Part shown: positions 31,401-43,230 of the stretch, one piece after another
How positions within the stretch are numbered: position 1 is the stretch's first letter
How the letters are laid out: each line of letters begins with the position of its first letter
DNA from: Synchiropus splendidus
Taxonomy: Eukaryota > Chordata > Actinopteri > Syngnathiformes > Callionymidae
DNA: 64,000 bases
Assembly: GCF_027744825.2 (NCBI RefSeq)
Contig: NC_071335.1
Span: 29,043,001 to 29,107,000, forward strand
Reading direction: 5' to 3'
Notes under the pieces: generated by a model
Told to the model about the DNA's origin: nothing
The model's input: the letters and a program-made list of their open reading frames with translations, nothing else
The model's database searches: none
Position numbers and translations under genes: made by a program

Positions 31401-34019
31401 AGTGTATCGGAGTGACAGGCAGCCCAAGTGGAATTGGAAGACAAAGTTAGGGAGGACGTTGGAGGACACTGACTTGCTGTGGCAACCTCTGATGGGATAT
31501 ATTAGAAGACAAAGAAGAAGGAAGTACTCTGCTCATAAATAATGTGTTAAGAAGAAAACATAATATAGCTTGAGTTGTGCATAAATTGTGCAGCTATCCA
31601 AAATGAGACCAAGAAACCATGGCAGAACTAAGCAGGTGTGGACAGGAGAGCCATGCTTTTCTTGGAATCCTTGCAAAGTTTCATGGCATGTTTAACCTGC
31701 CCAGACGTTTTAGGTCATATTAAGAAAAGCTCCTGACGCATGCTATGCAGAAATTTACTTCAAACACTCGTACAGTCCAACGGTATATTCGGAATTAAAT
31801 CCCTATCCCTATTGGGAGTCAGCTAAGTCAGATTTACTTCCGCTTCATAGGATCCAAGTTAACAAAAAACATGAATGGAGATATGAAAGTTATATTCTGA
31901 TCCAGCGTGAAATATGCCGTCTTCGACCTTTTATACTTTAGTACCGTTAGCATCTGCCTTAGCGCCGGGTTCTGCTGTGATGTCATTCATGGAACGTTGG
32001 CTTTGCCGTCCAAATAATTTCACAAGTAAATCATAAATGACATGACAGCTCAAATTATCATTTAAATTGAGGTACAGCACATGTGTGATCCAGGGACCAG
32101 AAAATAACTGATCTCCCCATAGACTTCTTTCCCCAAACTTAGGTCCCATCGACTGACTGGGGCAGAGACTTTGGCTCCCTGTAGGCATTGTCAGTGGTGC
32201 GTAAGACAAGGGAAAATAGGAAAAAGTTTCACTCCTGTAGCAGGTGTTGTCAGGAGAGCTGACAGAATGACTGTGAAAACAATCTACACTGTTAATATTC
32301 ATCAGCAAAGTCTACTAGCATGGAAAAATTGCGCTGTGAGAGAATCATCCTTCATTTATGCATGGTAATACCACAGTTACTACCATTTGAACTATACCTA
32401 AAATTACTTTTTTTTTCAAATTTGGCCACAGTTTGAGATGCATCACTCACAGCAGAAACGCTATTGATGGCTGCTTCCCACATCCGAGGGTTTGTAGAAA
32501 AAGGAGTATTTGTTGCATCAGTCGACAAGATGAATCAGTGTTTTTCCCCAGGATTGTGAAAATCCAGGTGGCACAGTCCACCATCTAAACTGCAACCATA
32601 TTACTTTGGTAGCTCACCACCTGCTCGATGGGCTTCACAAGTTCAAAACACACAGCAACAGATAGATCATCACCAGCACACAGACGCTTGGCGGACAGAG
32701 ATGAAAAGCCTTTCTCATGACACAGACACCCAGACTCATAGTCTTTGTACCTGGAAAAAAGTTTCAAGAAATGTGACCAAAACGAAAACTGTGAGTGTTT
32801 CTTTTTCTTTCTTTCTTTTTTTTTTTTTTGTTTTTTTGGCATTGCATTTTACAACTTATGACCCTGCAATGTACTTTTCAGTAAATGCTCAGCAATATTG
32901 AAGTACAATTTCTCCCCCATTACAACCACTTCATTCCTGCCGTGCCACAAGGACAATAAAAGCAATAAGATCCTGACAAGTGGGTGTGTTTGCGGGAGTA
33001 GATCTTCTTTCTTCCACTGCCTCAAAGTCACCGTATTAACCAAATCAAGACAAGAATGAGTAAATGGGTCAGCGAGAAAACCCTTTAGTGCCAATTTAGA
33101 GTCTGATGAAAGGGCAGAGGAAGGGATATATCATTATAAAGCTCATTAAACGCAAGCCAGTTTCTCTCCCAGAGGCAGCAGCAGTGTTATTGTTTCATTT
33201 TTTTTTAAGAAAGGGGGCATTGATGTGGTTGTTGTATGAGCCACAACGCATAATATAAATTCTTTGAATGTTCGCCAAGGTGCTGCCATATTTAGATGCA
33301 TTTTTTTTTTCTCTCTTCTGCTAACCAAACAGCATAGTTTATTTTAATGGTCCCTGCGGAGTAGCGTGCTTAAGATATCAAATGTAACTGTAAATATGTT
33401 TGGGGGAAAAAATCGTGTTCAGTGCAGAACAGATTCGGTCCCCGATGTGGACTCGCTCTCTCCCTTCACAACACCGGCCTTGACAGGCTGTGAATGAATA
33501 ACATCCCCAGTTTTAAGAATTTATTGAGGTCAACAAGCCTGGTCGCTTTGTGATAAAATATTCTGAAGAAAGTTCACAACTCAGGTAAATATGAACTTGT
33601 AAATGATTTCCTTTGGTTTTTCGCGAACCTGTTTTGTATGAAGAAAAATACATCCTTACAAAGTTCTACACTGATATTATTCACCACGGACCTTGACTAT
33701 CTCTTAGGAAACATGTTCTTTAGTTCTCAATAAGATAGACATGTTGCATTAAGAGCTTCTCATTATGGGATGTTGAGGAGGGTAATGCAAACTTGGTGAA
33801 GCATTTTACAAGGGTTTGGCTTTCAGAAACACTTCATCAATGAGAAGGAATGAAACAAGCATATTTATGGTTGAGAAACCTTCAGTTGTCTATCTACATA
33901 TTTAATTCTGCTTATTGGGCGTTTAGCTATTTAGAACAGCAATGTGCATTAAAAAAGGGACCATGTGATGATGTGATGTTGAATTTCATCTGTTACCACA
34001 GTAGTTGAACTCTAAAAAA
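28462..34019. other. Intergenic; weak LINE 3' tail at 31.43-31.52 kb
   Basis: Mostly unrecognised. At about 31430-31520 the order AGGACGTTGGAGGACACTGA, GCTGTGGCAACC, TGATGGGA and AAGAAGAAGG resembles the 3' tail of fish RTE-like LINEs. T-runs lie at 29430-29451 and 32808-32829. Confidence 0.4.
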
Positions 34020-34219
34020 AAATAAAATAAGTTTCCTGCTGGAGTCTTAAAAAATAAAAGGTACAAAATTATACTGAAAAAAAAATCTGTATATATATAC
34101 AGACTTTTTTTTCAGTATAATTTTGTACCTTTTGTTTTTAAATTCCACTTGTTAAAAGCAGTAACATTGCTGGTATGTGCCGTATTTTTTAAGACTCCAG
34201 CAGGAAACTTATTTTATTT
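34020..34219. repeat. Nested double palindrome beside (TA)n
   Basis: The outer arms 34020-34055 and 34184-34219 are exact 36-bp inverted copies. Inside them, 34056-34094 and 34095-34133 form a second inverted repeat of 39 bp with one mismatch and no spacer. A 50-bp unpaired stretch (34134-34183) lies only on the right. One strand can fold into a branched two-stem structure. Confidence 0.93.
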
Positions 34220-34223
34220 ATAT

Positions 34224-34226
<3 letters not shown>

Positions 34227-34277
<51 letters not shown>
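34227..34277. repeat. (AT)n microsatellite
   Basis: About 25 AT units, starting eight bases after the outer palindrome arm. Confidence 0.95.
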
Positions 34278-34280
<3 letters not shown>

Positions 34281-36119
34281 AGTAAGCCATGGGATGGCGC
34301 TCTATTAATTCTATTTGTTCCATGTCAATTGCTTTTTAGAGACATGACGGGTTTTAGTCAGAGTTTACTTTCCCCAAAATAATTCTATATTACACCATGT
34401 GAGTGAGGATGGGTTATTGAGAGCAGCAAATAAGTTGCGCTACTTTAAAAATTTGACTGAAACAACAATGTGCCGCTTGAAGAAAAGCAAAAATTCAACA
34501 TCATGTCGTTCTCCAACCTCACTCTTTGCGCTCCCCTGAACACGGCCACTGGTGTGTTTGGGTACGTTGTGTTGCAACCCCTTGTGGCAAGGAGTTTTTG
34601 ACTTCTGTATCGTTCAAGTTTTGAGATCCTGCTGTAGTTTCTGGAGTGTGGTGCCCCTTGGCATGTGCCCACTTCAGTATTCGACTGCATAATCTGACCC
34701 TGGTTAGAATCCTTGGTGAAAAGCAGCAGCTGTGATACTTCACGTCTGCATTTATTCTAACAGTATTCTGTCTTGGTCAAACCACTGAACTGTGGATTCA
34801 TCTTTTGAACTTTAATCTTTAAGACAGGAAAGTGGGCTCATAAGTCAAAGATTTGCATCAGCTCCAGAGGTAGAATGAAAACATGTTTTTACTTGCAGAC
34901 CAAAACCTTCAGTGTCTGATCATCCTGAACAGCGAATACAATGAACTCAGTATATTATTTGACGGAGTCCTGATCCTCTGCATCATCTGGAGCAGCTGTT
35001 CCGAGGACAAACGCAGAAAAAAAAAAAGAAATTAAAGCAGACTCCATTATGACCATGGTAGATTGCCAAGGGAAACAAAGCCACATGATTTCCATGTGAT
35101 CTGATAATTGTATTTCATTATTGTTTAACTGAATTTGGTTTAATGTCATTTAAAGCTAAGTGGGCCAGACGGGGTCTTTTCACTGAAATATGCCATCGCT
35201 GCATTTGTCTGCAGAGCCAGAGGAAAATGAAAGAAATAACCATTGATGTCACGCTCCTCCTAAATCGCATAATGTGAAAACTATTGATCAGTCCTCACAG
35301 GGTCTCCATGTGACACTCTAGTCTGGCGGGTAATTTGTCCAAGTTTCTCCTCCAACCACGAGCATCGGGTAAGTGCAACCCCACGAAAATGCGGCCATCC
35401 GTTCCAAGCCTCTCTCAGAGGAAGAGGCTGAATCTAAGGTGCGTCCATTGAACATTTCTACACCAGCAGCAAGCACTCATTTATCGGTTTCCAGACTGAC
35501 CTCCTGCAGCTGCGTATTAAAAAAGGCACACTGCCCATTATCACCTGCCAGCGAGGCGCCGTAATCCCGGTCAACCCTAGGGGCGAACAAAAAAGAAATA
35601 TGGTTTGGGTCGGTTCCCAAATACAATTCAGACAGGCATGACTCTTGGCTCTAATGTGTCGTCTCTTTTAAGCACCCATTATGCTCCATTAGACTGATGG
35701 CTCAACTTGCACCACATGGTTGCTGGACACTGAATTGGTTCATACAGTAGCAAGCTGTTTTAAAAAAAAAAAGACGGGCAAAAGACAAATGACTTTGGGC
35801 AGTGGCAGTGTCTGACAGGACATAAACTTATTTATTTCCAGGTTTACAAATTGAAGGGAAAAAAAAGTCAATATATTGTAGTTTATGAACCATGACGGAT
35901 CTTCAGGTGTACAGTACAAGGTGTGCTACCTTGTTGATATTGCATGGCTAAAGATTTGGAGCAAGACCCATTTGGAGAGATAGGTTTGAGTCAAGAACAG
36001 AACAGGAGAAATAAATAAAAATAAAAATAATGTGCAGTCATCACTTTTGTTTTTGAGCTTGACAGACAGTTGTTGTACACAATTACACATGTTAACTTTT
36101 TTATGGGGACATTTCATTG
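34278..36119. other. Intergenic, no recognised feature
   Basis: AT-rich, with A-runs near 35018 and 35761. No coding signal seen. Confidence 0.45.
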
Positions 36120-36320
36120 AGGATTCTTTTCCCAGCCTCTCACCATATCCCTAACCATCCAAAGCAAAAGGCTAGTCTTAACCAGGACCTCAACCAAACA
36201 ACCAACTCAACAAAGTTTTAATCCTCACATTGACGCTTACTGGAGGACCAGGAAAAGGTCCCCACAAGGTGGTGTTTTTCCAAGAATTTGTCTCCTACAC
36301 TCAGAGAAAAAGCAATCTAC
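36120..36320 (+). repeat. Dispersed fish repeat (CAGCCTCTCACCAT family), copy 1
   Basis: The words CCCAGCCTCTCACCAT, TAACCAGG, AAAAGG, CCCCACAAGG and AAGAATTTGT occur in the same order as at 51740-51960. CCCCACAAGG is typical of a common fish repeat. The class is unknown to me. Confidence 0.6.
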
Positions 36321-36392
36321 ATGCAACATTTTGAAACCTCAGTTATTCGTAAAATTAATTTGCATGTTCCCCTCAAAGTACATTCTAAACTA

Positions 36393-37068
36393 CAGTGGTA
36401 CCTCGGTTTTCAAACGTCCCGGAATTCGAACAAATTGGATTTCGAACGAAAATCCCGAAAAAAAACGGAAGAAACAAAACGTGCGCAGACCGATCAGCTG
36501 ACCCACGACGCGCTTTGTTATTGTGTATAACGCAGCCTCTGTATGCAGACGTGTCCCGTTAGCTACATTTACTGACTGTTTTTTCTTCATATTGAGGTGT
36601 CAAACCTTTCCTGTCTCCGCACTGGACCGTGGTAGAGTGTCACAGGGGAGGGGCTTCTCGACACCTCCGAGGCTGGAGCGCTCACTCTAGGGTTTGATGT
36701 CCTGTTGTGGGCTGGAGCCGGGACAGGGATGAGGCGAGTCTGGGACAGAGCGTGACTTGGTTTATGACTTTGTCACAGCCAAACTGCACAGAAGCGCACA
36801 TTCAGAGCTGGACACGCACCGGGCACCTCTTCACTTCTGGAGAGACGTCACTCACTGGGCAACCCTTCCCACATGCAGCGGCCACACACATAGAGGAACA
36901 GTGCACCTGCAGCAGACACTCTACATTCACTCCTACAAAAGACTATTTTAAGGCTTGGAACGCATTATTTCTTTTTCCATTCATTGTAATGGGAAAAATC
37001 GATTCAGATTTCCAACAAATGCTTCTCAAACGTGGAATTGATTGTGGTGTAGCACCAAGGTACCACTG
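36393..37068 (+). mobile_element. pogo/Tigger-like MITE, complete copy
   Basis: The ends CAGTGGTACCTCGG and CCAAGGTACCACTG are inverted and flanked by TA on both sides (36391-36392 and 37069-37070). The 676-bp body has no transposase, and its 175-codon ORF is not conserved in the other copies as a protein. The TA target and CAGTGGTACCTCG ends fit nonautonomous Tigger-type elements. Confidence 0.82.
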
Positions 37069-37070
37069 TA

Positions 37071-38139
37071 CTATGTTGAAGCCCCCAAAAAGTGCATCAA
37101 TTGTCACATCTTTTGACACATCTTTAGACATAGCAGGCCATTTTCAGAAACAAACATTTGTGTCCATTACTTTCAATGCAGCCAGCACATCCCAAAACTG
37201 TAGGTGGCAGTGCAACAAGAAGCTAATACAATAGTCCATCATGCCGAAAATAGTACCAACACGTCACTTCATCTTTCATGTTTACAGAAAAAAGGCACCG
37301 GGTCATCATTCATGTTGACTGAAGCCATATTTGCAAAGAATGCTTCCGGCAACAGAAATGCCGCTGCTACTCTTTGTCAGTGACTTTTTAATCATAATAA
37401 AAGGTATATTAAATAGATAAGACTCTTTGAATACAAAAAGACAACACCATGCAATTAATTTCCCTCAATCAAAACAACACAACAACACATCACAGTCATT
37501 AATCAACATTAACAACAAGCTATGTTGAAGGTGAGCAAACAACTGAGCCACTTGCAGAGAACAGCTTTTATACAGTATTTCCCTCACAGTTACCCTCAGT
37601 TGTGGCAGAGCTCACAGGAAAATGAAAATGGTGACATTTTACAAAAAAAATAAATAAATACATCTAACAGAAACCAATAATATTAGGATTTTCAAGCTGA
37701 AGAAATCAGCCTATACAAAGTGACACTTTCATTCATGGAGTACATCCAGTCCTTGTGAGAATATGTTTGTTGTTGCGGTGTCTTTTTTTGAGGCATTGTC
37801 GAGTTACAGTCTAGAAATGCAGCAGACTCTTTTCTCAAAAGAGGAACTAGCTCTGTCGAAAGACCTTAAACTTTTAGCGCAGTAGTCCCACTAGCATTGT
37901 AGCATATTTTACCAAAATGTTCGAAGCAACTTCACCATTTCTCTCCATCACCATCACGGTACCAATATTCCTCCCTTTGTAAACAAAGCCATCTGTGTCT
38001 CAAGCCAATAAAGGTTTCGTTGAGAGGAAATGAGTTTATTGAATTAAGCAGTTATCAGTCATGCGTCTGGTAAATAGAGTAAAGAACACCACGGAAATGC
38101 GATCATAACAGGAAGAAGATGGAAATGACAACAGTCTTC
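37071..38139. other. Intergenic, no recognised feature
   Basis: AT-rich, nothing recognised. Confidence 0.45.
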
Positions 38140-38400
38140 TTTCTCTTTCGGCTTCTCCCTTCAGCGGATCATCCTCCTCCATCTCACCCTGTCCTCTACA
38201 AACCTCATGTCCTCCTTCACCACCTCCATCAATCTCCTCTTTGGCCTTCCTCTCCACCTTCTGCCTGGCAGTTCCAACCTCAACATCTTCCTACCAATGT
38301 ACTGGCTCTCTCTCTCTCCTCTGTACATGTCCAAACCATCTCCACCGAGCCTCTCTGACTTGGTCTCCTAAACACCTGAGCACATGTGTTTTCCCTCTAA
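38140..38400 (-). pseudogene. RTE-like LINE reverse transcriptase C-terminus and 3' tail
   Basis: The minus strand encodes WRWFGHVQRRE, then in a shifted frame YIGRKMLRLELPGRR, RGRPKRRLMEVVKEDM and VRWRRMIR before a stop. This is the well-known ending of a fish RTE/Rex-type LINE protein. The frameshift sits in a GAGAGA run. The tail GCTGAAGGGAGAAGCCGAAAG follows. Confidence 0.75.
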
Positions 38401-41400
38401 TCTACTGCGGACGTGACAACAATGCTCTGTGTAAATCCCCAGCTATTTAAAACTAATGAATTGGGCATTTGGCTTTAATTTCAACTGTAATTGACTCATG
38501 GGTTGGAAACGCAAACTTAACGTTTTCATGTTCGGACGCTAATTAGCTCTGCGATATCTCCGGCCTACTGATGTGAGCTCCTGCTTTGTTTCTTCCTTTG
38601 TTTAGTCATTACTTTCAGATGACCAGCATTGTTTCATGTTTCTCGCCGGCTTTAATGAGCTGAATCGCTTCCTGGGCTCATGTCTGGGACACTTTCAACT
38701 GCCTACTCTTGACCCGTTTAATTGCCTGTTTAGAACGGTCAGCCTCTCATGAAGCCCTTTTTTTTTAACCTTCAAATTTGGACTCTCAATTACCAATTTA
38801 CTTATTCCGTTTCATTCCATACGCTCTATAACTGAGCTCCAGTCTTTGTGTATTTCCTCCCTCAGCTGCATTAAAAATGTGTTTTAACACCCTCACTGTT
38901 CAATCACATCCGCAATCTATGACGGACCTCTGATTCATACGCACCAAATTCCAGAGCACTTTGGCATCCACAAAAGCTCTTTTATTGTATTGTTACCAGC
39001 ATGTTTCCCTAAACTACATGCCCGGTAAAACCAGTTTTATCAATGACCCTGTGCACCCATCTGCTCCTCTACTGCTGTCCTAGTCAAACATTTCTGACAG
39101 TCATCCTATCAACTGTGCTTGGAGTGGTGTGACCCATGAGCAGTTCATTTCTAGGACTTCTCGCACGGTCCTCAAATCTGCACTCCCTCTGTGCATGCAG
39201 GAGTGTTGTCCTTAATCTTAACTTTAGCCCTCAAACCATTTGTTGAGAGCTATGTGTGACTGAGAAATGAAACACCCCTTCAAAGCAGATATGTCCTCAG
39301 GCTGCGGGGGGCAGCATTACGCAAAAGCAAAGAAGAAGAAGAAGAGGTTGACAATGTGCTGAACTCTCTGGGTAGTCTGAGTATTCCGCAATCTTAAAGG
39401 TATGTGTCGGCAATTCTCAAAATTGAGGAAGATATTTTCAACAGCCTTGCTCCTCAACTTAACTTCTTGAGAATCTGGATAGTCCTTGCACTTTTTGAGG
39501 TTGAGGACTAAGGTTGAGGATTAAGGAATGAATTGGAAGTCACACTTGGACTTGTCCCCGCCATCAAACTTGCTCTCGACTCAGTCTACGGAACTTAAAA
39601 TCTTGGTCTTTGGAATCGGCCATGTACACGCCTGACCGACAAAAGACAGTTTATCCCGAGCTGTAGTTATTAACAAAGATACAGGAAAGCTCAACAAACA
39701 AAACCACTAGCGGCAATCGGTGAACATTAATTTCAAAATAAAGCAATACAAATGTATTGAACAATATTGAGAGAAGAATAACTGGATTTTTTTTTTTGTG
39801 TGGCGAAAGAGTCTCTTCTACGATTCCAGCTGTTAACTCTCTGTTTTACAATATTGCACATGTCAGAGTGGGCTAGCTTCATTAGCTTGAATGTATGAAG
39901 AATAGCTTTCTGATCAGAGAACATTAGTTCAGTGGAATAAGTGTCTCCATAACCATAGCTCACCGAGATCTTACTACTCAACTATCCTGACTATCACGTT
40001 GTACAAAGTAAGTTGAACTCAGTGTCAATGTGAACACGAACTGAAGGATTGTCTGTCTGAATTTCAGCCCTTTTTCGTCATGACGGTGCAGCTTGTTAAC
40101 TCAAAATTCTCAGGTCAAGAAACAATCTTTTTCATCCGTCTCCTCCTTTTCATATAGACTGAGAATTAAAACCCTTCCCAGCCTTGATATTCAAGCCAAA
40201 TCTGGAGTATTTGGAATGTATTTCAAATGTTCCCTAGTTAGTTTAGTGCCCATCGATCAGCAACATACTGCCCTGTATAACTGTTGAAAAATAAAATGTA
40301 CCACAACTGTATTTTCTCTTGTTGTACTGTATGTATTGTCTTGCAACACATCAGATGTATATTCGCTTCATGGGTTCATTTCTTGGATTTGGCAACATAA
40401 CGTAAAGCAATGAACCTGAGCCACAACTATTTTTTGCTCCAGTTAAAAATAGCTTTTTTGCGTATCGAACCAAACATTCACAGACATTTAACTTGACAGT
40501 TTCCTTCCGCAATGCATTAGAGTCGTAAGTATTCATCGCATCAGAGAATATTTCTTTAATTTCCTCTAAATGTCGACTATTAAAACTCGCAAGGTTTGCG
40601 TCACAAAATTCAGTGTGCTACATTCACTGAAGTGAAAACGTATCCCCTGGATCAACAGCTGCACTGTGCTAAATTCCTTTTACAAAACCTGGCAGACTTG
40701 ACGTCGATGTGATTTGCACATTTGTGTCACACTGTTTGAGTGGCGGATTAAAACAATGATTTTGATGAACACTGAGCGCAAAAGCACAATCCCTTCTGCT
40801 TGTCCACAGGCGGCTAAGAGGTTCAGGACGATGCGGAGACTCATGCTGACTCCATCAGCCACTGACCAGTTTGTCCAGGAGGTAAACTGCGGGGTATCCT
40901 GTCGAGGGCTTGTGATGTCGCGCAACTCATGAGAGATCTTATCACCACAGACATCGCGATGACTCACCTTTAGTCATTTAACCCTTAACAGAAGGTTACT
41001 TGTAATGCCTCGGTCGCAGGAGGGGATTTATTGGGCCCAAGGTATCGCTTTCACATGTGTTGGAGGATTGGAAGAGCTTATCAGCAAAAACTACAGACTG
41101 GAGACAAGGAGTGTCTGGATCTGCTGCCAGGCGGCCGATCTGTAAGAGCTGACACAGACCTGCATATAGGCTTACAATGCAGCCGGTGGAGATGATCATA
41201 AATGATGAAGCTGTCAATTGAAGTGGAGGCATATGACGTGAAATAATAGAGCCTTCTTTTCATCACAAGGACATTGAAGGCAGCCACATAAAGGTGCGCA
41301 AAGTCCTGTTCAGTCACTCAGAATTGATGTCATTCAAAGCCTCTCTTTGACCCCATTCTTAATTGAAGGAAGCTAGTGAACAGGCCAGGCAGAAAATTAC

Positions 41401-43080
41401 TTCCTCTTGAACAACTTTTGATGCAGCGGCACACTAGTGAGTGAGCTACACTTGTTACAATCTCCCTGAATGGTGGGACGTTTCCAGTGGCGAAATGATT
41501 GATTTCAACTGTGTACATGAGGTTACATGTTGGGCAGGCGTCCGGGTTTCTACTTACTTCCGAGGGCTACATTTCACCTAGTTTCAGCATTTTTTTTCCT
41601 TCTTTTAACTCTGACAAACATGTCTTGTCGAGAAAACATCTTCATCTTTAATGTATCAAGGTCCAAGGTCCAAGCCAAACATTCATTTATTCCAACCAAA
41701 TGCAGTATTTTTAAACTTGCAGAGTTTATTTATGAATACAATGTATTCAATACATCAGTAAACCAGAATTATACAGCGAATGAGTCACAATCCCACATTC
41801 TCTTCAAGGGAAACCACTTAACTTCACTAACTTTGAATGAATATATTTCATAAAACAAAATTGGAGTTTCTTCACTTCTTGTTTTCTCTCCACACTTGTG
41901 CCTGACTTGGTAAGTTAAGTGCCCAGAACGCCCTACTTCTGTGGGCATGACTCATCCAGCTGGAAGCAGGAGTACATACTTCATGCTGGTGCCAATACCA
42001 TTTTATTTATTTATTTTTTTTTACTTGTTTTCATGTTTCCTTTTTTTTAAATAAATGAAAAAGGAATCCTGTTCCTGGAAAAAAAGCCATATAAACAGGC
42101 ACTAGACCCCAGAGTTGGAGTAGTGCCCCGAGAGGTGAGCATTAAAAAAAAAAAAATACTAGCACTTGGGGCCGATGTTCAAAATACACAAATACCCATC
42201 CACATGGGGGAATTCCAGACACAGCACGTCCAACGGAAAATGGCAAATGTCAAAACAATCACAAGTCAAAAAGAGAAAAAAGTCTGCATGTAATGTGCTG
42301 TACTATCACAGAATGCTCTGCAAGTCATTTTGGGAAACACAAAAGCAAAAGTTGCAGGTCAGAATGAATCGCTCATCATCGTGTCAACAATGCCACATGG
42401 AGAATCTCACCCTCGGAAAATAAGGGCACATGAGTTCAGGAGAAGAGTCTTGCCTGGACTGTGGCACCTGCTGGAGGACAGGGAATAGAAAGGTATATAC
42501 TAATGCCAGGAGTAACACCTACCCCCATCGAACATGTCGCTATGCACACACACACGCACACACACTCAATGCAGTTCCGACAAAACAAAACAGTATGAGA
42601 TCAAACAAAAGTAGTATGACGCGCCCTTAAATTAGAGAAATGAACTCACAGGACACGTAAGTCTGGCTACTAAATGTAGATACTGTCCTGTGAGATACGT
42701 AACACTGTAGACAGTGGAGATATGCTGCACCGTGATGCAGTGGTTTTTGAGGACTCAGCTCACACTGGCACTTGAGATGGTGTGGTGGAGGGTGAAGTCA
42801 GCGCTCGCCCCAAAAGGAGCTTTTTGCTCTACGTTACGTCTCGATCTGGCTACGAACTGATCCTTCTGTTCGTTTTTTTGTCCATTTTTCATTGTCCATT
42901 TGTCCAGTTTCCACACAGCTAACGGATACGGGCAAAACGGAGCAGTAACCAACGGAAACTGAGGAGGGCAGTGTTGCTGTTATTACCTGATATGTAGCTC
43001 TATTGACACACAAAGAAGACATATCAATGAGGAAATTCTCTGCCCTCCAATTGCGATATATTTAACAACCTCCTACAACG
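38401..43080. other. Intergenic, no recognised feature
   Basis: AT-rich. (GAA)n occurs near 39329-39345, T-runs near 38758 and 42010, and a short (CA)n at 42544-42566. Scattered ORFs of fewer than 110 codons carry no domain. Confidence 0.45.
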
Positions 43081-43081
43081 C

Positions 43082-43230
43082 TGCCGTCTTTTGCGCAAAA
43101 GGCACATTATCAATACTTCTTCCACAGTCGCTATGTTTGTTTTGCAATTTGTCAATGTCGTAAACTTTCGACTCAGGGCTGCTCCCCCTGGTGGACATAT
43201 TGGTGAACTGCAATACCAACACAAAGAATG
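43082..43230 (-). repeat. Dispersed repeat, copy 2 (partner at 12.2 kb)
   Basis: Reverse-oriented copy of the block at 12230-12355. It shares the CCACCAGGGGGAGCAG end, AAAGTTTACGAC, GACAAATTGCAAAACAAAC and GCGCAAAAGACG on the minus strand. Confidence 0.65.

Noticed and set aside
36707..37234. 175-codon plus ORF
   Set aside because: Lies mostly within the nonautonomous pogo-like MITE and runs out past its end. Not a transposase.
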